64,000 nucleotides of DNA from JAQBQB01 sp963757185 (GCA_963757185.1 CAVWQI010000002.1:1240001-1304000); one strand, 5' to 3'; positions 17,693-27,171 are shown, counted from the first letter of the stretch. Made by a program: numbers and translations. The notes: generated by a model from the sequence alone, not told the origin.

Positions 17693-17740
17693 GTATTGAC
17701 GCTTTATACCCCCGCCCATAAGCTGCTTATACCCAGCAAA
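17693..17740 (+). promoter_or_regulatory. candidate promoter/operator of the PadR-permease unit
   Basis: Upstream of the PadR start (17756) there is GGGTAT, 9 nt, ATACCC (an inverted repeat over a TTGACG hexamer), then a further CTTATACCC after CCCATAAG. TTGACG followed 17 nt later by TAAGCT would be a usable sigma-70-like pair. PadR proteins generally bind palindromes overlapping their own promoter, so autoregulation here is a reasonable inference. No experimental consensus is known for this lineage. Confidence 0.4.
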
Positions 17741-17755
17741 GCCCGCGGAGCCGAC

Positions 17756-18127
17756 ATGATCAAGCGCAACGAGAAACCCGCCCTCGCCCGTATCGAGCTC
17801 CTCCAGGGCACCCTCGACCTCATCGTCCTCCAAACGCTTCGCTGGGGCCCGCGACACGGCTACGGCCTCGTGCAGATGATCGACGCCACGACGCGCGGCG
17901 TCCTCCAGGTCGACGCCGGCGCGATATATCCGGCGCTCCATCGCCTCGAGCGCCAGAAGCTCATCAAAGCCGAGTGGTCGGTGTCCGAAAACAAGCAACG
18001 CGTGCGCGTCTACCGCCTCACCGCGGCCGGCCGCACCCGTCTCGCAGCCGAGCGCTCGCGATGGGAGCAGATGTCGACCGCGATCGCCGAACTGTTCGTG
18101 CCGCCGACTGGCGCCGAGGAGGTCTGA
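17756..18127 (+). CDS. PadR family transcriptional regulator
   Basis: 123 residues. ATG 17756 is preferred because it precedes the conserved start of the winged helix (ELLQGTLDLIVLQTLRWGPRHGYGLVQMI). The recognition part (VDAGAIYPALHRLERQKLIKAEW), the wing (NKQRVRVYRLTAAGR) and a short C-terminal helix complete a PadR-s1 protein. It ends 2 nt before the permease start, so the two are one transcription unit; PadR partners of these permeases are assumed to control their expression. Confidence 0.92.
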   Translation: MIKRNEKPALARIELLQGTLDLIVLQTLRWGPRHGYGLVQMIDATTRGVLQVDAGAIYPALHRLERQKLIKAEWSVSENKQRVRVYRLTAAGRTRLAAERSRWEQMSTAIAELFVPPTGAEEV

Positions 18128-18129
18128 CC

Positions 18130-20808
18130 ATGTTCTGGAAGAGCCGAGCGTCGCGCATGAGCGACCTGAACGCCGAGATGCAGACGCACCTGGACATGGC
18201 GACGCGCGACCGTATCGCGCGCGGCGAATCGCCCGAAGATGCGGCGCGCAACGCGCGGCGCACGTTCGGCGATCAGACCACCGTTCGCGAGTCGACGAGC
18301 GACATGTGGAGCGGTGATTGGCCGCACCAGGTCGCGCAGGAGTTCAAGCAGGCGGCGCGGAGCCTCGCTCGCGTCCCCGTCTTCTCGCTCGCCGCCGTGC
18401 TCACGCTCGCACTCGGCATTGGCGCGAACACGGCGATCTTCAGCGTCATCAACGGCGTCGTGCTCCGGCCGCTGCCGTTCGCCAACCCGGACCAGCTCGT
18501 GTACATCACGAGCCAGTTTTCGAAGATGAACCTCGACCACTTCCCGCTCGACGGCGCCGAGTTCATCGAGCTGCGGGAGCGCAATCATTCCTTCAAGGAA
18601 GTGGGCGCGTACGCCGTGGGCGCGGTGAACGTCGGTGCCGACGAAAGCCCGCGCCGCATCACAGCCGCCATCGCCTCGGCGAGCCTCTTCACTGCCATGG
18701 CCGTCCCGCCGCTCGCCGGGCGCACATTTCGCGAAGACGAGACGCTCCCGAACGGGCCGACGGTCGCCGTCATCTCGCGCGATCTTTGGCAGACCGCGTT
18801 CGGCGGACGCTCGATCGTCGGCCAACAGATCCAAGTCGACGGTATTTCACGAACTGTAATTGGAATAATGCCGGGCGGGTTCGACGTGCACGACGAAGGC
18901 GTGCAGCTGTGGACTCCGCTCATCCTCGATCCGGCGAATCGCAATCAGTTTCGAGGCGGCCACTACCTCACGCTCGTCGGCCGTCTCAAGGACGGCATCT
19001 CGCCCGAGCGCGCGCGCAGCGATCTGGAAACGATGCTCGCGCAGTGGAACGTCCTCGACGGTGGCAGCGGCAAGCCACCCTCGGAGTGCTGCAGTCCCGG
19101 CGACGTCCACACGCCGCATCCGGTGGAGCATCGCCTTCGCTACGACAACCTGCAGGGTGACATCGTCGGCGGAATCGGCCGCACGCTCTGGCTGCTTCAG
19201 GCGGCGGTGGGATTCGTGCTGCTCATCGCCTGCGCGAATCTCGCCAACCTGCTGCTGATCCGCGCCGAAGGCCGGCACAAGGAGCTTGCGTTGCGCGCCG
19301 CGCTCGGCGCCGGACGCGGCCGGCTGATTCGGCAGTTCATCGCCGAGAGTCTCGTGTTGTCGATCGTCGGCGCGATCGCGGGTATCGCGTTGGCGAGGGT
19401 CGGGCTCAAGGTCTTCATCGCGGCGGGATCATCGAGCATTCCGCGCGCCGCGGCGGTCGGGATCGACGGGAGAGTGCTGGCGTTCACGCTGATCGTCGCC
19501 ATCGGCACGGGTGTCCTGTTCGGCTTGGCGCCGGCGCTTCATATGAGTCTCGGCAACCTTGGCCTGACGCTGCGCGAGGCGGGGAGTCGAACGACCGCGG
19601 TCGGCGCGCGCAGTCGCATGCGGAGCGCGCTCGTGATCGGCGAGATGGCGCTTGCGGTAACGCTCGTGATCGGCGCCGGGTTGCTGATCAGAAGCTTCTC
19701 GAATCTGATGTCCGTCGACGCCGGCTTCGACCGCTCGCATCTCACGACCTTCAGTCTCTCGCTCCCGCCGCGCGTCTATCGCGACTCGGTGCGTCGCGTC
19801 GCCTTCTATGACAACGTCCTGCGTCAGCTCGCCGCGGTGCCCGGCGTACGTTCGACCGCGGCGATGTCCGGGCTTCCTCCGCAGCGCTCCATCAACGCCA
19901 ATGACACGGACATCGACGGCTACGTGCCCGGGCCGGGCGATCGGAAGCAGCCCAACATCGACTATTACCAGTACGCGACGCCGAACTACTTCACGACGAT
20001 GCGCATTCCGATTGTCGCCGGGCGCGGGTTCGGTCCGCAGGACGGTCCGCTCTCGCCGCCTGTGGCGCTGATCAACGAGGCCTTGGCCAAGCGATACTAT
20101 GGGAGCGTCTCCCCTGTCGGGAGACGCATCAAGCCCGGCGGCGACTCGGTGTGGTTCACGGTCATCGGCGTCGCCAAGGACGTGAAGCAGGCCGGCGTGA
20201 ACTCGCAGACGGGGACGGAGCTGTACCTCGACTACCAACAGTTGCCTCGCGACTACGGCTACGCGCCGGCGGCGATGTACGTCGTGGTGCGGGCCGACCT
20301 CGACAAGGCCGCGCTCGCACCGAGCATTCGCAAAGTCGTGAGCGGGCTGGATGCGTCGCTGCCGATCGTGCAACTGCGGAGCATGGACGAGGTGTTCGGC
20401 GACTCGGTTTCGCAGCCGCACTTCATCGCGCAACTGCTCGCCGTGTTCGCGCTCGTCGCGCTCGTTCTCTCGGCGGTCGGTACGTACGGAGTCGTGGCGT
20501 ACTCGATCACGGAGCGGGTGCGGGAGATCGGAATTCGGATGGCGCTCGGCGCCAGTGCGGAACGCGTCCTGGGAATGGTCTTGCGCCAAGGGCTTGCGCT
20601 GGGTGTCGCCGGGGTCGTGATCGGAGTCGCCGGAGCTGCGATGATCACGCGGCTCATGGGGACGATGCTGTTTGGGGTGAAACCGATAGACGGTGGGACG
20701 TTCGCGGCGGTGGCGGGCTTGATGCTCGTCGTCTCGTGCGCGGCGGCGTACGTGCCGGCGCGAAGGGCGACGAGGGTCGATCCATTGACCGCGTTGAGAG
20801 CCGAGTAA
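18130..20808 (+). CDS. ABC transporter permease, ADOP type, with N-terminal prefix domain
   Basis: 892 residues from ATG 18130, immediately after the PadR stop; a frame open further upstream only overlaps padR. N-terminal ~80-residue prefix domain (MSDLNAEMQTHLDMATRDRI, EDAARNARRTFGDQ), then two MacB_PCD plus FtsX repeats: SLAAVLTLALGIGANTAIFS, LIACANLANLLLIRAEGRHKE, GTYGVVAYSITERVREIGIR and the terminal PARRATRVDPLTALRAE. No ATP-binding subunit is encoded nearby. Function by family: export-linked or mechanotransmission permease, substrate unknown. Confidence 0.92.
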   Translation: MFWKSRASRMSDLNAEMQTHLDMATRDRIARGESPEDAARNARRTFGDQTTVRESTSDMWSGDWPHQVAQEFKQAARSLARVPVFSLAAVLTLALGIGANTAIFSVINGVVLRPLPFANPDQLVYITSQFSKMNLDHFPLDGAEFIELRERNHSFKEVGAYAVGAVNVGADESPRRITAAIASASLFTAMAVPPLAGRTFREDETLPNGPTVAVISRDLWQTAFGGRSIVGQQIQVDGISRTVIGIMPGGFDVHDEGVQLWTPLILDPANRNQFRGGHYLTLVGRLKDGISPERARSDLETMLAQWNVLDGGSGKPPSECCSPGDVHTPHPVEHRLRYDNLQGDIVGGIGRTLWLLQAAVGFVLLIACANLANLLLIRAEGRHKELALRAALGAGRGRLIRQFIAESLVLSIVGAIAGIALARVGLKVFIAAGSSSIPRAAAVGIDGRVLAFTLIVAIGTGVLFGLAPALHMSLGNLGLTLREAGSRTTAVGARSRMRSALVIGEMALAVTLVIGAGLLIRSFSNLMSVDAGFDRSHLTTFSLSLPPRVYRDSVRRVAFYDNVLRQLAAVPGVRSTAAMSGLPPQRSINANDTDIDGYVPGPGDRKQPNIDYYQYATPNYFTTMRIPIVAGRGFGPQDGPLSPPVALINEALAKRYYGSVSPVGRRIKPGGDSVWFTVIGVAKDVKQAGVNSQTGTELYLDYQQLPRDYGYAPAAMYVVVRADLDKAALAPSIRKVVSGLDASLPIVQLRSMDEVFGDSVSQPHFIAQLLAVFALVALVLSAVGTYGVVAYSITERVREIGIRMALGASAERVLGMVLRQGLALGVAGVVIGVAGAAMITRLMGTMLFGVKPIDGGTFAAVAGLMLVVSCAAAYVPARRATRVDPLTALRAE

Positions 20809-20851
20809 ACTGCGGCCGGCCTTCTGGGGGGCGGTGAGCGGTCGCGAGGGG

Positions 20852-20938
20852 TCAGACCAGCATCGAACATTCAGCGTCGAGGATGCGAGGCGTGGGAACC
20901 GCCTTGAACTCCGTGCGCGACGCTCGATGCCGGTCTCA
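20852..20938. repeat. 87-bp TIR element, internally deleted relative of the 17.2-kb IVS element
   Basis: The ends TCAGACCAGCATCGA and TCGATGCCGGTCTCA form a 15-bp terminal inverted repeat with two mismatches. The left ~60 bp closely match the left arm of the element at 17172, including TCGAGGATGC and GTGGGAAC. It has no coding capacity. It lies directly downstream of the permease, in the 222-bp gap before the outer-membrane protein gene. Confidence 0.65.
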
Positions 20939-21030
20939 CGCCTTGCGGCGCGCCAATCGACCGCGGCGTTGCCTGTTCAGTCGAGGCCGCCGCGCGTAGT
21001 TTGTGCCACTCCCCCACCCGGCGAATCCGC

Positions 21031-22410
21031 ATGCCACCCAGTGCCGCCTTCCGCACCCTCCGCGTCGCGCTCGTCACCGGCGCGACGCTTCTCGTTCCTC
21101 ACGTAACGCGCGCGCAGAGCGACAACTCGCTGCGCACCAAGATCTCGCAGCTCTTCATCTTCGGGGCGGGGCAGGACCCGCTCTTCCTCGCCGGCTCCGC
21201 CGATCCGAGCAACCCGGCGTCGATCCAGGCGCATGGCGATCACTTCGTGCCGTCGGCCGTCTCTGAAAATGGAAGCCTCATCGGCTTCATCACCGGTGCG
21301 ATCTCGACGAGCGTCGGCAACCTGCCGATCGGCGCGACGTCGGGAGGCGTCAGCTTCAAGTTCGAGGGCGGCGTCCCGGTCAAGACTTCCAGCTCGGCCG
21401 GACCGATCTTCGCCGAGCGCGCGCAGACGCTCGGACAGGGACGGTCCGTCGTCGGCATCGGCCGCAACACGTTCCACTTCACGTCGCTGCGAGGCGTTCC
21501 GCTCAACGACATCGAGCTGATCTTCACGCACGAAAACGTGAACTTCGCCGGCTGCGATTCGATCTACGGCGGCGCCTGCTCGAAGATGGGAATTCCGAAT
21601 CTCGAGAACGACATCATGCAGTTCCGCCTCAACCTCGACCTCGACATCGCGGTCACCAACATCTACGCGACGTACGGCGTGACCGACAGGCTCGACGTCG
21701 GGGTCGTGATGCCGCTCGTGTCGGCGAGACTGCACGGATCGAGCTATGCGCAGATCATTCCGTTCGGCGGCCCCACGGCGGCGCACTTCTTCGCCGGCAC
21801 GCCCGAGAACCCCGTGCTGTCGGCGAGCCGCGACGTGGACGGTTCGTCGTTCGGGCTTGGCGACGTCGCGATCCGCACGAAATACATGGTCCACGAGTCC
21901 GACCGCGCCCGCATCGCGCTCATCGGCGAGGCTCGCTTTGCCACCGGAAACGCCGACGACATGCTCGGCGCGGGCGTGTTCTCGGCGCGCGGCCTCGCCG
22001 TCATTTCGGGGTCGATCGAGAACTTCTCGGCGCACGGCAACGTCGGCTATGCGCACCACGCCGGCGCCGGAGGCGCGCCGAAAGTAAACGACGCGGTGCT
22101 CGCGACGGCCGGTTTCGATCAGCTCCTCGCGCCGCGGATCTCGCTGGCGGTCGATCTCGTGAGCGAGCTTCAGGTCGGACGCTCGAATCTCACGCTTCCG
22201 GGGCCGGTGACGTACGACGCTCCATTTCACCGCGTAATTCAGCCGACCACGATCCCCACGATGCGCGATGACCTCGTGAACGGCTCATTCGGATTCAAGT
22301 TCCAGGTTCCGGACGGGTTCACTGTCGTGACGAACGCGCTCGTTCCGCTCAACCGCGGCGGCATGCGGCCGGACATCATGTACAGCACGGCGCTCGAGTT
22401 CAACTTCTGA
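21031..22410 (+). CDS. outer-membrane beta-barrel protein, transporter-like
   Basis: 459 residues. ATG 21031 starts a signal peptide (MPPSAAFRTLRVALVTGATL, cleavage near TRAQ). The rest is long, strand-rich and ends in an aromatic outer-membrane C-terminus (YSTALEFNF, terminal Phe), a hallmark of BAM substrates. Segments such as NIYATYGVTDRLDVGVVMPL and GLGDVAIRTKYMVHESDRAR resemble the meta-pathway phenol-degradation/transporter barrel family. A cysteine pair (AGCDSIYGGACSK) may form a surface disulfide. No neighbour indicates a substrate. Confidence 0.75.
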   Translation: MPPSAAFRTLRVALVTGATLLVPHVTRAQSDNSLRTKISQLFIFGAGQDPLFLAGSADPSNPASIQAHGDHFVPSAVSENGSLIGFITGAISTSVGNLPIGATSGGVSFKFEGGVPVKTSSSAGPIFAERAQTLGQGRSVVGIGRNTFHFTSLRGVPLNDIELIFTHENVNFAGCDSIYGGACSKMGIPNLENDIMQFRLNLDLDIAVTNIYATYGVTDRLDVGVVMPLVSARLHGSSYAQIIPFGGPTAAHFFAGTPENPVLSASRDVDGSSFGLGDVAIRTKYMVHESDRARIALIGEARFATGNADDMLGAGVFSARGLAVISGSIENFSAHGNVGYAHHAGAGGAPKVNDAVLATAGFDQLLAPRISLAVDLVSELQVGRSNLTLPGPVTYDAPFHRVIQPTTIPTMRDDLVNGSFGFKFQVPDGFTVVTNALVPLNRGGMRPDIMYSTALEFNF

Positions 22411-22432
22411 CGCGGCGCGCCTGGGCGCGCGT

Positions 22433-24259
22433 TCACCGCACCGCGGTGAGCTTCCAGGCGGACGCTTCGCGTCGCAACTCGGTCTGAAAACTCACGGACT
22501 GCTGCTGGCTGCGACCATTGGTCGTGGTGTATTCGTAGATGCCGGCGACCGACGCCGTCGCACTGGCGCCGTCGACGTGCAAGGCCTTCACGGCGAGTGT
22601 CGCGCGCAGCGTCCGCGTCGACGCGAAGAAATCCGAAAACGCGCGCGCCTGGTCGGAGGTGATCGCCGCGTACGCGTGACGCAGCTGATCGATGCTCCGA
22701 GATTCGATCGCGCGGGCGTAGGCGTCGATCACGGCGTTGATCTCCGCGGTCGCATTCGTGCTCGCGCTCTGGCTCGTGACCGATGGCGCCGCCGCACCGC
22801 CCGGACGGGCTTCGTTCGTAACAGGGGCGGGTGTGGGGGCGGGGGCTGGTGGAGGGATCACGACAGGCTGCGACGAACCTGCTGTCGTCGTTGCCGCTGG
22901 CTGTGTCGGCTGAATCGGCGGCGCGGCGACAGGCGGTCCGGCGTTCGCCGCCGGCATCGGCGTGGGGGCGACTCGCTCCTGCGGCCGGGCCGCCGACTGC
23001 ACGATAGCGGCGTTCGATTCTGGTTTCGGCGTGTTTTTCGGAGCAGTCCGCGCGCGATCGGATGGAGTCTGAGGGTTCCGATTTCCCGCGGCCGAGCTCG
23101 ACGACGACGCTGAACGAGTCGGGGGCGGCTGCTCGGTCGTTGTCTTCGGCGCGGGCGACGTCGGTGCGCTCGTCACAGACGCCGGCGGGCTTCCGCCCGC
23201 CGGCGCGGAAGAGGGAGGCGCGTTGTTCTGCGGCACCGACGCGACCCCAGGTCCGGCTCCTCGCCGCGCAAGCGCCCACCCCGCCAGCACCAGCACCGCC
23301 GCGAGCGCAACGCCTCCGCTCGATACGACGACTCGCCGATTCCGGCTTCGTTGTATCTCGCGCGACTTGCGGACTTCGATCGCCGACTCGATCGTCGCCC
23401 GCAGCGACAACGTTCCCGGCGAAACCGCGCTCGCGTCGATCGCCGAGCGAACCGCGATGAGATCGTTGGCCATCTCGAGCGCGGACGAGTACCGGTTCTC
23501 CGCGTCCTTGGCGAGCGCGCGCATGACGACGTCGTTCAATCTCGCGGGCAGCCCGGGGACCGCTGTCGTCAGCGGCGCGGGGTTTTCGCTCAGAACGCGG
23601 TACATGACGGCCTGCAGTGTGCCGCCTTCGAATGGACGCGCCCCGGTGAGCAGCTCATAGAGCACAGCGCCGACCGAAAAGACGTCGGTCTGTGGCCCCA
23701 CCTTTCCGCCGACGATTTGCTCCGGGGCCATGTAGCTCGGCGTGCCGAGCATCACGCCGCTCTTCGTCATGTTCGACGACGCGAGGTGCGCGACGCCGAA
23801 ATCCATGATGCGAGCCTTGCCCTCGTCGTCGACGCGAATGTTGGCGGGCTTGATGTCGCGGTGAACGATGCCCCGTTTGTGCGCGTAGGCGAGCCCCTGC
23901 AGCACGCCGATCGCGAGGTCCAGCTTGTCGACGACCGACAGCGGAACCTGGTGCGCGATCAGCTCGGCGAGGTCCTGCCCCTCGACGAACTCCATGGCGA
24001 TGTACGGATGCCCGTCGACGTCGCCGAAGTCGTAGATCGTGATGACGTTGGGATGCTGCAGCGAACCGGCAGCCTGGGCCTCGCGGAGAAAGCGCTCGCG
24101 CAGATCGTCGTTCTGCGCGAACGCGTCGCTCATCACCTTGATCGCGACGCGCCGTTTGAGCACGGGATCGACGGCGCGATAGACGACCCCCATCGCGCCC
24201 TCGCCGACGCGCTCCTCCACGTCGTATTTACCGATCTTGCTTGGACCAGGCGACGGCAC
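22433..24259 (-). CDS. Ser/Thr protein kinase with Pro/Ala-rich linker and NTF2-like C-terminal domain
   Basis: 608 residues, GTG start. Kinase domain ~10-270: glycine loop VGEGAMGVVYRAVD, lysine in RRVAIKVM, HRDIKPANI, DFGVAHL, GTPSYMAPEQ. One membrane segment near residue 320 (VVVSSGGVALAAVLVLAGWAL) puts the rest outside the cytoplasm: about 150 residues rich in Pro, Ala, Ser and Thr, then a ~110-residue domain (NAVIDAYARAIESRSIDQLR to AWKLTAVR) that looks NTF2/SnoaL-like and could sense a ligand. Catalytic residues are intact. No target is apparent next to it. Confidence 0.92.
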   Translation of the reverse strand: MPSPGPSKIGKYDVEERVGEGAMGVVYRAVDPVLKRRVAIKVMSDAFAQNDDLRERFLREAQAAGSLQHPNVITIYDFGDVDGHPYIAMEFVEGQDLAELIAHQVPLSVVDKLDLAIGVLQGLAYAHKRGIVHRDIKPANIRVDDEGKARIMDFGVAHLASSNMTKSGVMLGTPSYMAPEQIVGGKVGPQTDVFSVGAVLYELLTGARPFEGGTLQAVMYRVLSENPAPLTTAVPGLPARLNDVVMRALAKDAENRYSSALEMANDLIAVRSAIDASAVSPGTLSLRATIESAIEVRKSREIQRSRNRRVVVSSGGVALAAVLVLAGWALARRGAGPGVASVPQNNAPPSSAPAGGSPPASVTSAPTSPAPKTTTEQPPPTRSASSSSSAAGNRNPQTPSDRARTAPKNTPKPESNAAIVQSAARPQERVAPTPMPAANAGPPVAAPPIQPTQPAATTTAGSSQPVVIPPPAPAPTPAPVTNEARPGGAAAPSVTSQSASTNATAEINAVIDAYARAIESRSIDQLRHAYAAITSDQARAFSDFFASTRTLRATLAVKALHVDGASATASVAGIYEYTTTNGRSQQQSVSFQTELRREASAWKLTAVR

Positions 24260-24342
24260 CGGCGGGGCTCACTCGGGGGGGAAGGACGGAATATCCAGCA
24301 AAACGGCCCGGCCGCAATTGTTGATGAGGCAAGTTTCCCCGC

Positions 24343-25026
24343 TCAGGACCCCTTCATGTACGCGCAACCGGCGTTCTGCGCGCGCACGAGCGCGAACACT
24401 CCGGTCGGCATGAGGGTCGCACCCGGCACGAGCCCGTTCCGGACGTCGTTGCGAACCTGCTCGACGTCCTTCTTCGTCCGCTCGGCGGCGCCGGCCGCAA
24501 AGTTCATCGACGCGCGGTTGCATACGAGGAAGATCGCCCCGCGTGCGTGAAGCGTCTCGAGCTTCGACCCGACGGCCCAATCGGGTTCGCCCGGCATCGC
24601 TTTCAAGTACGGGTTGCGGCGCGCAGGCTGTTTGGTGAGCGGATCGTTCACCTTGCGATCCTCGCCGATACCGTAGCGGTTCCAGAGGTCGTCGTTGAAC
24701 GCCATCACCTGGCCGAGTTGGCGCATGACGATGACCATGCGAACCCCGTCGTCCGAGCCGTAGACTTCCTTGAAGTTGTCCTGAATCCCCGCGGCGAGGT
24801 CGAGCGCGGCGCCGTCGGACAATGTGGGTGAGTCGAAGACGGCCCTGTACTGCGCGCGCTGAACCTGGTCGACCCACGACATGTCCCAGGCGGCGCTCGG
24901 TGCGCCGAAACGATCGGCGGCGCGGCTCAATTCCTCCGCGCTGAGCGGGGACACGATCGCGCCGCCGCCGACGGCCGCGCTGGCCAGGGTCAGCTGTCTC
25001 AAGAAATCCCGTCGATCGCTAGTCAT
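24343..25026 (-). CDS. Tat-exported DsrE-like protein
   Basis: 227 residues. The N-terminus MTSDRRDFLRQLTLASAAVGG is a twin-arginine signal. The mature part has a DsrE-like pattern: RMVIVMRQLGQVMAFND, LETLHARGAIFLVCNRASMNF and GLVPGATLMPTGVFALVRAQ, ending AGCAYMKGS. DsrE-like folds occur in sulfur-relay and related proteins; a Tat-exported version would act folded in the periplasm, perhaps with a cofactor. The Cys in FLVCNRAS is at the position of the conserved cysteine in some family members. It lies upstream of, and on the same strand as, the Ser/Thr kinase. Confidence 0.75.
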   Translation of the reverse strand: MTSDRRDFLRQLTLASAAVGGGAIVSPLSAEELSRAADRFGAPSAAWDMSWVDQVQRAQYRAVFDSPTLSDGAALDLAAGIQDNFKEVYGSDDGVRMVIVMRQLGQVMAFNDDLWNRYGIGEDRKVNDPLTKQPARRNPYLKAMPGEPDWAVGSKLETLHARGAIFLVCNRASMNFAAGAAERTKKDVEQVRNDVRNGLVPGATLMPTGVFALVRAQNAGCAYMKGS

Positions 25027-25170
25027 CGGTTCTCCCGCGAAAGAACGCGTCGGTGCGCAGTCAGTACGTCGGTCGAAAAACGAACCGTCCAGTGAGACGC
25101 GCGCAGGAGCGATCCCGTTCGCTTGACCGAATGGGCCGAACCGGGATGCCGGACCGACGACTCCTCGAGC

Positions 25171-25890
25171 TCAGTGCGGCGTTATCGCCCTCTGTCGTAC
25201 GCGCTCTCGCTCGGCGACAACGATCGGCTCCATCGCGCCCGCCCCCAGCATGAGCGGCTGCTGTACCCCCGCACTATCCGCCGACGCCGCTTGACTCGAA
25301 GCGGAGGCTGATGGCCTCTCTGCCATCAGCCGAGTGACGAACCTCTGCCCTTCGGAGATCCGTTCGACTTCGATGGCGATCGTGTCGACCGCTTGCTCGA
25401 TCCGCTCCAACCGCATCGTCACGTCACTCGGCACGGGGGTCGTTCGCGGCGTGCGGCGCAGGATCCTCCTCGCCGCCGCGATCGAAATCGGGAGTGCGAG
25501 GGCCAACGTCATGAACATCGCCATCGGCACGACCAGATTCGGCACGACGAAACGCGGAATGAATGGGATCACCGGGTTCGCGACCGGCGCGCCGAGCGTT
25601 CGCCCCTGTTTGAGTGTGATGCGAGCCTCGAGCGTGGCGATTTGTCCGTCCACCTTCGCGAGCTGAACGCCGACGTCCGCCCACTGTTGCTGCACTCTGG
25701 GCCGCGCCGGATTGTTGCGCAACATGTCGTCGAGCTGGCTCTTGAGCCCGTCCCACTGCGCCTTGAGCCCGGCGTGCTCGACTCGAAGATCGCCCAGCTG
25801 CGTCTGCAACGAGCCGAGGCTGCCGTCCTGAGCCAGGACGGGAGCGGGGGGCGGCGTGGGGGCGGCTGGTGCCTGGGCCTGGCGGTGCAT
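25171..25890 (-). CDS. membrane protein with coiled coil, unknown function
   Basis: About 239 residues from ATG 25890. A Pro/Ala-rich N-terminus leads to a probable coiled coil (LGSLQTQLGDLRVEHAGLKA, then WDGLKSQLDDMLRNN and VQLAKVDGQIATLEARI), then one membrane helix (VVPMAMFMTLALALPISIAA), a basic stop-transfer RRILRRTPR and a second helical segment (MRLERIEQAVDTIAIEVERI). No family was recognised. The topology suggests a periplasmic or cytoplasmic coiled coil tethered to the membrane. It stands alone. Confidence 0.6.
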   Translation of the reverse strand: MHRQAQAPAAPTPPPAPVLAQDGSLGSLQTQLGDLRVEHAGLKAQWDGLKSQLDDMLRNNPARPRVQQQWADVGVQLAKVDGQIATLEARITLKQGRTLGAPVANPVIPFIPRFVVPNLVVPMAMFMTLALALPISIAAARRILRRTPRTTPVPSDVTMRLERIEQAVDTIAIEVERISEGQRFVTRLMAERPSASASSQAASADSAGVQQPLMLGAGAMEPIVVAERERVRQRAITPH

Positions 25891-26172
25891 GGGTAGTCGG
25901 GGTGTGAGACCGGCCCTCCACCCTACGGCCCCGGCGACGGGGGGTTCCAACTCGGCCGCTCTAGGGGGGTACAAGCGGGCAGTGGCTTAAGGGGGATCGA
26001 TTAGTGTCCGGGGACTCTAGTCGGCAGGCGCCAGCGTCAGCGACAGGAGGGCGCATCTGATGCGGACTCCTCCGAAAGAACGCCTAAACTGTTTGCAGAG
26101 GGGGGCGGTTGCGTATTTCGTGTCTGCGTCGTTTTTCAAATCTCATGATGCTTCGTACAATCCTCACGCGGT

Positions 26173-27171
26173 TTGACCATCGTCGCCGCCGTCCTGGCTC
26201 CGGCGTCCGCGTCGCCGCAGACGCCTGCCCAGGCCGCGACGACCGCCCGCGAGGTCGACACAACGCGTTCACGCCTCATTGCCGGACGCAAGAAGCACGA
26301 CTCGGTCTCTTTCGCCTCGACCGTCGCCTTTGGTCGCCATCAGATGCAAACCTGGCCGACGCCGCCGGCGCCGTTGCCGGGATCGATTTTCCCCGACAAT
26401 CGCATCGTGGCGTTCTACGGCAATCCGCTCTCGAAGCGCATGGGCGTTTTGGGCGAATATCCAACTGAGCAGATGCTCACGAAGCTCGACGACGCGGTGC
26501 GCGAGTGGCAGCGCGCCGATCCGGGGACACCGGTCAAGCCGGCGCTGCAACTGATCGCCGTCGTCGCCCAAGGTTCTCCCGGCAGGGACGGCATGTATCG
26601 CCTCCGCATGGACTCGGCGCTCATCGAGAAGGTGTACGGCTGGGCGAAACAGAGGAACGCGCTGCTCTTCCTCGACATTCAGGTCGCCAAGAGCACCATG
26701 CAGCGCGAGCTTCCTCGGCTCATGCCATTTCTCTCACGTCCCGACGTGCATCTCGCGATGGACGCGGAATTCTCGATGCACCACAGCAAGGAGGGGATGG
26801 CGCCCGGAAAAAAGGTGGGCGTATTCGACGCTGCCGACATCAACTGGGTCTCGGAGCAGCTTGCCCAGCTCGTGAAGGAGAAGGAGCTGCCGCCCAAGAT
26901 CCTCATCGTGCACCGCTGGCTCAAGCCGATGATCCTGAACGCCGACAAGATTTCGGTCGACCCGCGCGTGCAGATCGTGATGGACATGGACGGCTGGGGT
27001 CCGCCGTGGATGAAGTTCGAGTCGTATCGCGACTACATCGATCTCGAGCCGGTCGAGTACACGGGATTCAAGATCTTCTTCCACAACGACGCCAAGCATC
27101 ACGATCCGTTGCTCACACCGATGGAAGTGCTGGGGCTCAGACCGCGGCCGCTGTACATCCAGTACCAGTGA
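26173..27171 (+). CDS. secreted protein of unknown function; start region apparently frameshifted
   Basis: 332 residues from TTG 26173. The body contains PDNRIVAFYGNPLSKRMGVLG, LFLDIQVAKSTMQRELPRLM, DVHLAMDAEFSMHH and LPPKILIVHRWLKPMI, which look like a TIM-barrel-type fold but match no enzyme I recognise. Homologous hypothetical secreted proteins are common in high-GC bacteria. Upstream, ATGATG at 26145 reads MMLRTILTR in another frame; removing one T from the TTT at about 26172 joins it to LTIVAAVLAPASAS and gives a normal signal peptide. Either the gene starts weakly at TTG or there is a 1-nt insertion. Confidence 0.7.
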   Translation: MTIVAAVLAPASASPQTPAQAATTAREVDTTRSRLIAGRKKHDSVSFASTVAFGRHQMQTWPTPPAPLPGSIFPDNRIVAFYGNPLSKRMGVLGEYPTEQMLTKLDDAVREWQRADPGTPVKPALQLIAVVAQGSPGRDGMYRLRMDSALIEKVYGWAKQRNALLFLDIQVAKSTMQRELPRLMPFLSRPDVHLAMDAEFSMHHSKEGMAPGKKVGVFDAADINWVSEQLAQLVKEKELPPKILIVHRWLKPMILNADKISVDPRVQIVMDMDGWGPPWMKFESYRDYIDLEPVEYTGFKIFFHNDAKHHDPLLTPMEVLGLRPRPLYIQYQ

